Below are positions 53,970 through 64,000 of a stretch of DNA of 64,000 nucleotides, piece after piece; position 1 is the first letter of the stretch; each line of letters opens with the position of its first letter. Location: NCBI GenBank assembly GCA_964019695.1, contig OZ026518.1, positions 112,592,836 through 112,656,835 on the forward strand, given 5' to 3'. The stretch is from Loripinus fragilis. Lineage: Eukaryota > Mollusca > Bivalvia > Lucinida > Lucinidae. The notes below the pieces were generated by a model that worked only from the letters and a program-made list of their open reading frames with translations, was not told where the DNA came from and did no database searches. The position numbers were made by a program, and so were the translations under genes.

Positions 53970-56588
53970 TTAGCTTTCCCTAAATTTCATTTCCACAAAT
54001 TTTAGGGAGTAATGATATTCCCGCCACGCATACCATTCAATCCCGTCGGCAAAACTTCCATGCGCACCGGAAAGGTAGAGTCCGTTGAGATTAGAAGAAT
54101 GACAGTTATCATACCACCAGCCACCTTTGTACAGGTCAGCACATGACTCCTTAGCTATATCATTATCGCGATCTTTTGTCGAAAACTGGTCACCATTGTG
54201 ACGAGTGAGAGAATCACCAGCATCCCCAGAGTAGCTCCTTACCGTCAGAGAGTAATTTCCATCCTTAGCGCCGATCATAAAATTACTATACTTTGCGTAC
54301 CTTGCCTCATTGTCAAAATCTTTCAAGTCAACGCGCAGTTCATGACAGCATGTTTTGGTCAGTAAATGGAGGTTGGCATTTCCCAGCCAAAATTCTCCCT
54401 CTAGGTCGCCGAATCCTTTCTCGTAGTCAGACCAGTCTCGGAAGAAGTCAACGGAGCCATCTTTACGACGTTGAAAAACAATCCAGCCACCTCCATCCGT
54501 ATCCTGGTCACAGTATACCTGAAGAGGAATAAAACCACACCGGGTAGGCGGCAATCGAAAACGTAACCAACAATCGACGAACGCGATCAAAAATCGATAA
54601 AAACAATGTTTTCGATTGCCATTTGTCGCCAGTGTCGCCGTTTATTAAAGTTGGGCGACAAATGACAATCGACAACACTGTTTCTATTGATTTTGATCTA
54701 CTTTATTCGATAGTATTGGCGTTTTCGATTGCCGCCTACCCAGTGTGAAAACGAAACTACTCTGTGCACAATGGTACATTCAAATAGAATAATGAAAAAT
54801 AAGTAAATGAATGAAATCCTGCGCGTATGTAGAAGGGTGTGAGGCAGGGCTCCAGAAACTCCTGTAGGTTTCCATAGGAGTTATCAATTAGACCTCCTTC
54901 CCCTAAAAAATAGATCCCGCCATGGAAAATATTGAACCCCGCCCCTGGTACCTTGTAAAAATATAGTTCCTTGAAATAAACCATGAAGGCCGCGTGGTCC
55001 CCCACCTCCCCATCCTCCGACGAAAATTCCTGTATCCGCGGCATGGTAATAATAATTATTATAATAATAGTAATAAAAGGACGAATTAATGCTACAAAAA
55101 GTGAATAACCAACTAAACTAAACTGGAAAATCACAGACAAACATTTTTAATTCTTTGTATGCTAATGTCTTCTTCTGATCATCTTTGTGGACAGTCTGGA
55201 TCCAGATAAGGGCCAACAAATCTTACGTCCTGGACTGGATCCCAAACATTCAAGATTGTTGGGAAAACGTCAATTAAAGAAAAAAATAAGCGGACAACAA
55301 AACATAAAACGTATCCCAACAGGAAGAGAGTAACATCGCACTGAAATACTGTCACTACTTCTGTGTTCCGAAGGCTTCAGTAAGTAAAACGTATTTGAAT
55401 TTCTACTGCGGAATTTTTTACTCACATAGCGCCGCGTGTATGGCAATTTCTACACGTTATATGGTTAAACCATCTCGACAAATAAACGTATTTTAAATAC
55501 TATAAATAAACGAACCTTGCCAGTAAAAAGGCCCATGGTTTGAAGCTTTCACGCTATTTTTATTTTTGCATGCATTATTTCAATATTCTTACTACTGTAG
55601 ACTCTGCAGCTGAGCAGGATGAGTTAACCCAACCTGTTGTAAACCCAGAATGCAGTCTCCTACCTCGAGGTTATGAAATGTTTTTCATGCTCAACTTAAC
55701 TGAGCACGAAATTTCAACTGCTCATAAAAACTTAAATGCTGATAAATGAAGAAGTTTCATGCTTTTCGTCTCTCAAATGGTGTATCTATCATGATCATAT
55801 ATGTTAAAATGCCAACAATTGTTGGCATTTTAACATTTATGAGCAGGATAAATTCACGCTCTGCTGAATTGAGCATGAAAAAAAGTTCTATAACCTGGAG
55901 GCCATGATTTCTCGCACTTATTTAGCGGGATAAAGCATATAAGGAAGTTTACCTGAATTGGCCTAATTGATGACTCTGGGAAGATGTCATAAACTCCTGA
56001 CATCGTATGTCCGTTATTCAGTACTTCTAAGCATGATTTCGGGTTTTCTCTGTTACACGTTGCTTGTCCTTCTTTTAACACCTCTATATCATCCGAGATT
56101 TCTTGATATGATGCTTCCAGCGCATTGGTATTCTCAAGCAAAGTTTCCGTTGCGGCCAGCAGAGTTTTGACATCGCTAGATGTAGAAATTGCTTTGTTAT
56201 AAGTAGTGACAAACACTTCACCAACGTCATGTACGTCTCTGCGATATCTTGATTTCAAGTCGCCGGTCTTTTGGAATTTATCAGTGGCGAGTTTCAGAGC
56301 GTTGAAAGCGATACCAGCATTTTTGTTGTTAATCTGTTTCTGGAGAGCCTGGTACGAGTCTTCTAGGTTTTTCAAATAACCAGTGATATGATCTAAACGT
56401 TGATCCATGCTGTAAATCGCACTGAGAACTGATTTCATAGCTTCTTTTCTAGGTACATCAGTACCATCTATTTTCTTAACAGGTTCAGGCAACCCATAAG
56501 GTTTGTTAATGGCGGCTTTCATGGAAGCTACAACTAAAGGAACATATAACACCGCGAAAAACACAAAATGGAATATAAAGCTAGCCAT
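53970..56588 (-). CDS. Fibrinogen-related secreted protein (2 exons)
   Basis: Predicted exons on the minus strand: 56588-55953 and 54518-53970, phase 0 intron with CAG|GTAAAC donor and CTTCAG acceptor, 394 residues. Residues 1-22 are a signal peptide. About 45-180 are coiled coil with R114-Y-R-R117, a furin-type site. The fibrinogen C-terminal domain is about 185-394: [18 protein letters not shown], then across the splice [28 protein letters not shown], the calcium-site segment KDRDND, and [19 protein letters not shown]. Members act as secreted recognition lectins (FREPs/ficolin-like) in molluscan immunity; the ligand is unknown. The intron carries a MITE and a foldback. Convergent with C1q gene B. 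Confidence 0.9.
54536..54747. repeat. MITE at the fibrinogen gene splice acceptor
   Basis: TIRs of about 27 bp: GGGTAGGCGGCAATCGAAAA at the left, inverted at the right (TTTTCGATTGCCGCCTACCC). The interior has repeated AATCGA/TCGATT. The edge is 15 nt from the acceptor AG (54520-54519). Confidence 0.8.
55655..55905. repeat. Foldback repeat F2, copy 2 (fibrinogen gene intron)
   Basis: CATGCTCAACTTAACTGAGC at the left mirrored by TTGAGCATG at the right, with the central palindrome TTAAAATGCCAACAATTG / TTGGCATTTTAA. Ends about 50 nt from the exon 1 donor. Confidence 0.65.
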
Positions 56589-56669
56589 TTTATGTTTATG
56601 TGAATTAACACTTTTGACTTGCTCGTACTAGTTTCGTTCAAGTCTGATATCCTGTCATCCGAGGTCCTG

Positions 56670-56677
56670 CTTTTATA
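56670..56677 (-). promoter_or_regulatory. TATA box of the fibrinogen-related gene
   Basis: TATAAAAG on the minus strand, 82-89 nt upstream of the ATG at 56588. A start about 30 nt downstream would give a ~55-nt 5' UTR. The initiator was not identified. Confidence 0.5.
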
Positions 56678-56782
56678 CAACTAGTCAGTAACCAGATGCT
56701 CAAGTGTAACGATCTTGGAAAAAAGCCCTTTATTTCATCCTTTATACAAGCATACGCTGTCTTATTTAGGCACATTCAACAG

Positions 56783-56970
56783 TTCACATCCAGGCCTCCA
56801 GATAAGAGAAAAACTAGTTTCTTTATTTCTCATCCAAAACCAATGTTGAGGGTACTCAAAAGAACCGTCTCAATGAGACGGTTCTTTTGAGCACCCGAAA
56901 CACATGTTTAGATTAATGAGTAAGGAAATAATTACGATTTTACGCTAGTAAAATGTCCTTATCTGGATCT
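56783..56970 (+). repeat. Foldback repeat F3, copy 2 (5' side of the fibrinogen gene)
   Basis: Same order as copy 1: CAGGCCTCCAGATAAGAGA, then GTACTCAAAAGAACCGTCT / AGACGGTTCTTTTGAG. It lies 200 nt upstream of the fibrinogen gene ATG. Confidence 0.65.
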
Positions 56971-57749
56971 ATAACATCCGTAATAAGCAAGGTCTATGGT
57001 TTTGCACCTCATTTCAAAAAGCTACCGTTTCAAGGGGATTGGGTTAATACTATGGGGTTACCAGAATAAAAACATGGAAACAGCTTGTAAACCTGACCCC
57101 ACATTAGCACCTACAACATTCAAATGATTATGGCATTTATCGATGGCCCTATCTTAATAATCCCCACTTACATTAAATGCAGCACACTATGGCGTTTTTA
57201 AGTCTCTACCTTTGCCTTCAATATTATACCAAAAATCCTTTAACATTTGTTGAAAATACAAACTATAGACAATCAATGTCCCAAATATAACTCAATTACA
57301 TCTAAAGTGTTGGTATTACGAGCCTTATAGAGATATTTTACGTATTTTGACCTTCAAAGGTCATATCAGCAGTTCGAAGCTACACCGTTTAGGTAATCAT
57401 TATGCAAACTATGAACCAGCTACATCAATACGTGTTAAAGATGTTCGCTTTATAAGCCATGCAACCAGAATTGAAGTATTCTGACCTTGACCTTTGACTC
57501 ATCACAGAACATGCCTGAAATCCAAACCTTTCTTGTCATCTACACACCCAGGTAAACACTATGTCGATTTGAGCCATACAATCTGGTTTCATGTTTATAT
57601 GGCCTTGAACTTTAATCTGCGGAGCGCAGTGGCTTAGTTGGTAGAGCGTTAGAGTTGGGTCGATTGTGTTCCTTCTGTATATTATATTGTTAGAGAAATA
57701 CCATTAAGAAGAGACTGTTACTGTGATATGATTATGTTTTGATGTGGCT
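56971..57749. other. No gene; SINE head at 57612-57660
   Basis: CTGCGGAGCGCAGTGGCTTA then TTGGTAGAGCG is the A-box end of a tRNA-derived SINE, with no B box after it. The rest is unrecognised. Confidence 0.4.
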
Positions 57750-59890
57750 TTTTGAATTGTGACTTTTGACATGTCAGTCATGACCTATGACTTATCATCA
57801 TTTGTGATTTTTGACTTGTCATTTGTGACTTTTGACTTGTCAGTTGCGACTTATGACTTGTCATTTTTGACCTATGACTTGTCAGTTGTGACTTATGACT
57901 TGTCAGTTGTGACTTATGACTTGTCAGTTGTGACTTATGACTTGTCAGTTGTGACTTATGACTTGTCAGTTGTTGTGTTTTATGACTTGTCAGTTGTGAC
58001 TTATGACTTGTCAGTTGTGACTTGACTTGTCAAATGTGACTTATGGCTTGTCAGTTGTGACTTATGACTTGTCAGTTGTGACTTGACTTGTCAAATGTGA
58101 CTTTTGACTTGTCAATTGTGACTTATGACTTGTCAGTTGTGGTTCATGGCTTGTCAGTTGTGACTTATGACTTGTCAGTTGGGACATATGACTTGTCAGT
58201 TGGGACCTATGACTTGTCAGTTGTGAGTTGACTTGTCAGTTGTGACTTATGACTTGTCAGTTGTGACTTATGGCTTGTCAGTTGTGACTTATGACTTGTC
58301 ATTTGGGACTTATGGCTTGTCAGTTGTGACTTATGACTTGTCAGTTGCGTCTTATGACTTGTCATTTGTGCCAAGACTTGTCAGTTGTGACTTATGACTT
58401 GTCAGATGTGACTTATGACTTGTCACTTGTGACTTATGAATTGTCAGTTGCGACCTATGACTTGTCAGTTGTGACTTTTGTCTTGTCAGTTGTGACTTAT
58501 GACTTGTCAGTTGTGACTTATGACTTGTCAGTTGTGACTTATGACTTGTCAGTTGTGACTTATGACTTGTCAGTTGTGACTTATGACTTGTCAATTGTGA
58601 CTTATGACTTGTCAGTTGTGAGTTATGACTTGTCAGTTGTGACTTATGACTTGTTAGTTGTGACCTATGGCTTGTCAGTTGTGAGTTATGACTTGTCAGT
58701 TGTGAGTTACGACTTATCAGTTTTGACCTATGACTTGTCAGTTGTGACTTATGACTTGTCAGTTGTGACCTATGGCTTCTCATTTTTGACCTATGACTTG
58801 TCAGTTGTGACTTATGACTTGTCATTCATTTGTGACCTATGACTTGTCAGTTGTGACTTATGACTTGTCATTCATTTGTGACCTATGACTTGTCAGTTGT
58901 GACTTATGACTTGTTAGTTGTGACTTATGACTTGTCATTCATTTGTGACCTATGACTTGTCAGTTGTGACTTATGACTTGTCATTCATTTGTGACCTATG
59001 ACTTGTCAGTTGTGACTTATGACTTGTTAGTTGTGACTTATGACTTGTCAGCTGTGACCAATGACTTTGCAGTTGTGACTTATGACTTGTCAGTTGTAAG
59101 TTATGACTTGTCAGTTGTGACTTATGGCCTGTCATTTTTGACCTATGACTTGTCAGTTGTGACTTGACGTGTCAGTTGTGACCTATGACTTGTCAGTTGC
59201 GACTTATAATTTGTCATTTGTGACCTATGGCTTGTCAGTTGTGACTTATTACTTGTCATTCATTTGTGACCTATGGCTTGTCAGTTGTGACTTATGACTT
59301 GTTAGTTGTGACTTATGACTTGTCAGCTGTGACCTATGACTTTTCAGTTGTGACTTATGACTTGTCAGTTGTGACTAATGACTTGTCATTTTTGACCTAT
59401 GCCTTGTCAGTTGTGACTTGACGTGTCAGTTGTGACCTATGACTTGTATGTTGTGACTTATAATTTGTCATTAGTGACCTATGGCTTGTCAGTTGTGACT
59501 TATGAATTGTCATTTTTTACCTTTGATGTGTCGGTTGTGATTTTTGACTTGTCGGTTGTGACTTATGACTTGTCATTTGTGACTTATGACTTGTCAGTTG
59601 TGACCTATGACTTGTTGGCTGTGACTTATGACTTGTCATTTGTGACCTATGACTTGTCAGTTGTGACCTATGGCTTGTCAGTTGTGACCTTTGACTTGTC
59701 AGTTGTTACTTATGAATTGTATGTTGTGACCTATGACTTGTTAGTTGTGATCTATGACTTGTCAGTTGTGACCCATGACTTGTCAGTTGTGACCGTCAAC
59801 TTTTCAGATGTGACCTATGACTTGACAGTTGTGACTTATGACTTGTCAGTTGTGACCTATGGCTTGTCAGTTGTGACTTTTGACTTGCGA
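57750..59890 (+). repeat. 21-bp tandem array, ~100 units
   Basis: Unit TCAGTTGTGACTTATGACTT plus G. Because 21 is a multiple of three and the unit lacks stops, long ORFs appear on both strands ((SVVTYDL)n and (SQLTSHK)n); there is no signal, exon or start support, so they are not called as genes. Within 58800-59300 a longer variant with TCATTCATTTGTGACC recurs at ~45-65 bp, a higher-order layer. Confidence 0.93.
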
Positions 59891-60234
59891 CTCATGACCA
59901 CTTTTTTGCACTAAGCTGCAAGTAATTAAAAACAATAAGAAAGATGAGGGTAAAGGTACAGAAAGGGACAGTACACTTGGAAAGCGTCTTAAAGTTTCTT
60001 TATCCTGTTTTTGTTTTGTTTTGTTTTTTGCTTTATTCACAGCGTTGTCCTCCATTACTCCAGCTTTGCTCCATGTTAGCTTCCATATAGTCTGAGGAAA
60101 ATTATAATCCATAGTTAATATGTTCATCTTTTGACTTTCAGCACAAAACATTCTCGCGTCTTCGATGTTCAAGCGTCATATGACTAGAACAATATGGTTA
60201 AAGCCAGGTGTCCATACCTGACACTGTCACACCC

Positions 60235-60445
60235 CAGGCCCAGAGGTTTTGAAACTCTTTCATCATGCTCAACTCAACTGAGCTTGAACAAATGTTGACA
60301 TTTTAACATTTATAAGCATAATAACTACAACCTATGAGAGTTTTAAAGCAAAATATTTTGGTTTTCGAATTTTAGTTTTAATGAGGATTTAAAAGATGTT
60401 GCTCCGTTGAGTTGAGCATGAAAAAAAGTTAAATCTTCAGGGCCG
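60235..60445. repeat. Foldback repeat F2, copy 3
   Basis: CATGCTCAACTCAACTGAGC at the left, GTTGAGTTGAGCATG at the right. The interior is different from copies 1 and 2. Confidence 0.6.
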
Positions 60446-60674
60446 CCGAGTACAATTGCAGGCAAAAATACTCTCAGTTCAACAAAATTTGAATTTAATG
60501 AAATGTTTATACCATAGCTAAACAAATTTCACTGCATGTCTCTACATTATATGATATTACAAGCCCTTCGCCTAAAACCCAAGTGGGGATGTGTTAATTA
60601 AAATTTTAGAATTGTATCTGCCCTCAGACCAAATATTAATGAAATGCATCAATAGTCTTTATAATACTAGGTCG

Positions 60675-60692
60675 TACACACACACACACACA

Positions 60693-60751
<59 letters not shown>
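60675..60751. repeat. (CA)n-(CACG)n compound microsatellite
   Basis: CA units followed by about 15 GCAC/CACG units, then GAGA. Produces a spurious TH/AR ORF. Confidence 0.95.
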
Positions 60752-60752
<1 letters not shown>

Positions 60753-60947
60753 GAGAGAGAGAGAGTCGCTCCTCGACCAAACCCTACCTACAACTTACGT
60801 ATTTTCTAGAGATTAATGACATCCTGGTCTTCTGTCATGTGATGCTCGACTTACCAGGCTTCACCAGAAAACCGGGATTTGCAACACAGTAAAGCTTAAT
60901 CTAGCATGCTCAGATACAGAGAGTAGCTCAAATATACTTAACTACTA

Positions 60948-62072
60948 AAGAAACCTGACACATACTGTGTGTCAATGTTTTGGTAGTAAATGTATACGAT
61001 GCACACTTGTCTTTCAATTGCGTAAAATTAGAAGGTAGACTAAGATGCACTGAGATTATTTGAAAAGCTGAACTAATTTCAGACGTCAGCTATCAAAACC
61101 TCACGTAACCCCTAAAATCAATTTTTGCAAGAACAAAGGTATCACGCAAATTTCACCGCAAACCGCTTTAGTGTGATTCTTTGTTATTTCAATGACATCT
61201 TCATGGCATTCAAATAAAGCTTGCATCCATTGTTCAACCCAGAAGCATATTTTCTATTTCTTAACGTCAATTTTACGTTATCAGCGTTTTATGAGCTTTT
61301 AAAAAGGACTGCCACTTTATCAACTTTTTTTCACTTTTTATGATGTTTGGAATACATTTGTACAATGTTTTGTCCTTTTGAACTCCGTAGCTGCCACCTA
61401 CGTCCATTTAGCGACGTCAAGCGTTACAAGTACATGCTATGTGCATAGTGCAAAGCTTGAAAATTCATACACGATTAAAGTAAAGTGTATCCAATAGTAG
61501 ACAGCTAACACTAAACGGCAACACACGTTGACAAAGAAAAAACGGTTATTAGCTATAGTTTACGTTGTTTCTTAATTGACGTTAAAATTGGTTTATTCCG
61601 CTTTTACCCTTTAACGTGACGCGAAACATAAGTTCAGATTCTTGAAAATGCATTCTCTCACAATGATTGTTTGACTCCAACTCATTTCAGTTCCTAGAAA
61701 TTGCTTAAACAAAGGGAAAAAACACTGCCGTTTAGACAACGTCGAAAGCACAACTTAAAACCCCCATATCGTACGTCACACCAAGAAATTGCAAATTTTT
61801 AAAATGCACTTTTGTCTGTACTGGTTTTGGCCTTGCATACATGAAAAAAAGTTTTAAAAAAATATCTAGACATACACCTACGAGTCAAAAGTGATTAAAA
61901 CGGTATTTTTGACGTCGTGACGTCATGTTCTATATTTGATTAATATATTTTTCGAAGAATACTCTCTAATATCTTGTTATTAAAATAAGCATATCGACTT
62001 AACTCTATAATTTGTTATTTACGAGTTTGAAGCAAATGAAAAGTGTCAGGTTTGTTTAGTAGTTCAGTATAT
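60948..62072 (+). mobile_element. Non-autonomous TIR element, copy 2
   Basis: Ends AACTACTAAAGAAACCTGAC and GTCAGGTTTGTTTAGTAGTT are inverted repeats of about 25 bp. The 1.1-kb body has no ORF and matches 31487-32612 in inverse orientation. Features inside include GCGACGTCAAGCGTTAC and AACTCCGTAGCTGCCACC. Confidence 0.65.
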
Positions 62073-62189
62073 TAGATTGTTTTGCGTTATAATAACCTAC
62101 AATTATTCTAATGCACTTGTAAATGTAACCCGACGTCTGATTGGATACTGCGATGTAAACAGTCGGAACCCTCTCGGCCTATTCCGTGA

Positions 62190-62412
62190 AATCGGGCGTG
62201 ATTCGTCTATAATTGTTCTATTTTTTGTTGTGCATTACTTTGTGTCCATTCTAGTTTTGCAATCACCTTGACGGGGAAGGGGAGAGAGCTGGTTGCTTTG
62301 CTTTGCTTGTCATCCTGGTGTCTCGTGATTGTTGTGTGACGCTTCCTAACGATGTCACGGGTTTGTCTGCAGTTTGTGATTGTGGCATTTCCTGATTATA
62401 CTCACTTACTTT
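62190..62412 (+). mobile_element. Diverged Penelope-like 3'-end relative, copy 2
   Basis: Parallels 13507-13712 (TTTGTGTCCATTCTAGTTTT, CATTTCCTGATTATACTC then ACTTACTTT). Confidence 0.4.
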
Positions 62413-62493
62413 ATTTTTGATTCTAAAATTAAGCCGTGTGGTTACGAATGCTGATATCTCCTAGTGTACTGCTTCATCCGTAGAACAATAAAT

Positions 62494-62736
62494 TTGAGCC
62501 AGTGTATGAGATTTCCAACAATGTGGTATGTGCGACCAGCAAAGCCTCAGATCAGCCTGCTCATACGCGCAGTCTGATCAGAGCCTTTGCAAGTCGCTTG
62601 AGTATTCTATGATTGTTAAGCTACTGACTGAACACCTTTTAGAGTTTCTAAGCTTAAAAGGAGTTTGCAGAGGATCGTCCGAGCCTACACATGTCAAAAT
62701 GCCAAATTGTTGGAAATCACATGCACTGGCTCAATT
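62494..62736 (+). repeat. GAGCC-ended MITE, copy 7
   Basis: Ends TTGAGCCAGTGTATGAG and CACTGGCTCAA: both TIRs carry matching changes (CCAGTG / CACTGG), so the arms vary together. Confidence 0.75.
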
Positions 62737-63214
62737 TATTTATTTGTCGATCTGTATTGGAGTCTAGCAAACTTACGTAATGTCGCTTTTCATTGGCGGA
62801 CACGTGGTTTTATGCAGCTGGTAAGCGGTTTTATGTAGCTAGCATGCAACTTCTGGACACATGTGTAAGATACTACATTTTCACTGTCTTCTTGAAGGAA
62901 AATGATTAGAATGAGGATAACCATATTCTAACGCGCGTCGCTGTTAAACCAAATTTCCGACCGTATATCTGAGGTTGAAAATTTTGAAAATGTGTTGCTT
63001 TCATGCAAAAACCCAAGTTTTCTCACTATGAGGCTAAATTATCGCTTGCGACTAACAAAGGCATCGTAAACAGTTCATGTAAAAAAAATGATCCCCCACC
63101 CCAGTGAAAACCCTTGCCCACCGAAACACGAACTCCTACCCTTTTCATTTGGACGAGTTCGTGTCCAGTTCAAGGGTTGTTGGTTGGTAGTTTTCTTTCT
63201 AGCACTTCTGATAT

Positions 63215-63453
63215 TTGAGCCGTGACATGAGATTTCCAACAACTAGCAACGACTAGCAAAGTCTCAGACTAGCCTGCGCATACTCGCAGTCTGATCAGAG
63301 CCTTTGCTAGTCGCTTGAGTATTCTACGACTGTTAATTGCTACTGACCGAACAACATTTGGAGTTTCTCAGCTTAAAGGAGGCTGCACAGGCTCGTCTGG
63401 GTCCACACTTGTCAAAATGCCACATTGTTGGAAATCACATGTCACGGCTTAAT
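63215..63453 (+). repeat. GAGCC-ended MITE, copy 8
   Basis: Ends TTGAGCCGTGACATGAG and CACGGCTTAA. About 20 bp near the left arm are altered. Confidence 0.75.
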
Positions 63454-63574
63454 TGGTATTCACTGTTTGACAATGTCCCATACTTAAATAAGTTAAAGTT
63501 CACAGTAAAAAATCTTAATTTTGTAATGCACTGGCTTTCTTTTTTTAAAGCCTGCGTGCCTGACTTTCGTAAGA

Positions 63575-64000
63575 TAATGTACTAAATACATTGACACCCT
63601 AAAGCAAGAACTTGGCACTGCTAAGACCTATGAGCATAATTTGCTTGACGAGAAGTCTGTCCTGGATAGACATCGATGTCAATTGGCTGCTAAGGTTGGT
63701 GTATCTGTTGATGAGGGTCATAGCAAGCTTCCTACGGTATACTGGTTACCAACATTCATAAAATACCCTATAAGTCACGTTTTATTGCTAACTGTAGCTC
63801 ATGTACTACTATACTGAGTTGTCGATAATTTTGACTTCTTGCCTTGCTGCGATTAAAAACCATGTTATAAAATATTGTGAAATTGTTTTTTAGAGAAATG
63901 GTAAAAAATCTATTTTTGGTCTGTTAAAAGCTCAGGTGAGTTTCTTAACAAATTAAAATCTAAAGGTTTTCTAGCATCTAGTGTGTCTACATATGATGTC
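63575..64000 (+). pseudogene. Penelope-like RT, N-terminal part, cut by window end
   Basis: Codons IDTLKQELGTAKTYEHNLLD, then DEGHSKLPTVYWLP, CEIVF, and SVSTYDV up to the last base. At least two frameshifts are visible. It belongs to a subfamily close to the 32.8-kb fragment (shared TLKQEL). The rest lies beyond the window. Confidence 0.65.

Noticed and set aside
54519..54590. Upstream extension of the fibrinogen-domain ORF (from 54590)
   Set aside because: Reads through the intron end and into a MITE TIR; the CTTCAG acceptor gives the correct domain junction with exon 1.
57759..59914. Long ORFs on both strands ((SVVTYDL)n, (SQLTSHK)n)
   Set aside because: They follow from a 21-bp stop-free tandem unit; no signal peptide, splice sites or flanking coding sequence.
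60591..60809. ORF with THTHTHTR repeats
   Set aside because: Product of the (CACG)n microsatellite.

Overview
This window reads as a gene-poor, repeat-rich piece of a bivalve mollusc nuclear genome, most likely a heterodont clam. The evidence is three intron-containing, secreted innate-immune lectin-type genes (two C1q-domain proteins and one fibrinogen-related protein), several interspersed repeats of a style common in bivalves, tRNA-headed SINEs, and many copies of a Penelope-like retroelement of Naiad type. Species was not determined; no searches could be run.

Host genes. C1q gene A lies on + at 9027-14732 (three exons). C1q gene B lies on + at 48120-52216 (three exons). Both have the same plan: signal peptide, coiled coil, a furin-type R-x-K/R-R site, then a C1q head, with both introns in phase 1, so they are paralogues. 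A two-exon fibrinogen-related gene lies on - at 53970-56588, about 1.8 kb from gene B and convergent with it. It also has an R-x-R-R site in its stalk. No other convincing host gene was found.

Mobile DNA. 0-9 kb: palindromic MITEs, a bivalve interspersed repeat, and a 62-bp satellite-like array. 15.5-17 kb: two tandem 3' fragments of the Penelope-like element. 17.9-22 kb: a decayed L1-like LINE on -. 22.3-27.5 kb: two inverted Penelope-like copies. The - copy carries in-frame TGA codons where the family has cysteine, one of them in the CxC motif; a second, diverged copy at 32.8-33.0 kb shares one of these TGAs. 27.7-30.6 kb: a long repeat with ~155-bp internal units. 33.1-42.6 kb: a nearly intact tyrosine-recombinase retrotransposon of Ngaro type on -, with SGNH hydrolase-like, Gag, RT-RNase H and tyrosine recombinase ORFs and split direct repeats A1-ORFs-B1-A2-B2. 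It sits inside an older Penelope-like 3' UTR. Its non-coding parts carry three families of small hairpins with constant loops and changing stems, which I could not match to anything known. 57.75-59.9 kb: a ~2.1-kb array of 21-bp units. 60.9-62.1 kb: a TIR element whose inverted copy is at 31.5-32.6 kb.

The strongest candidates for something undescribed are the loop-constant hairpin families of the recombinase retrotransposon, the cysteine-position TGA codons of the Penelope-like copies, and the placement of palindromic MITEs right beside the terminal-exon splice acceptors of all three host genes.
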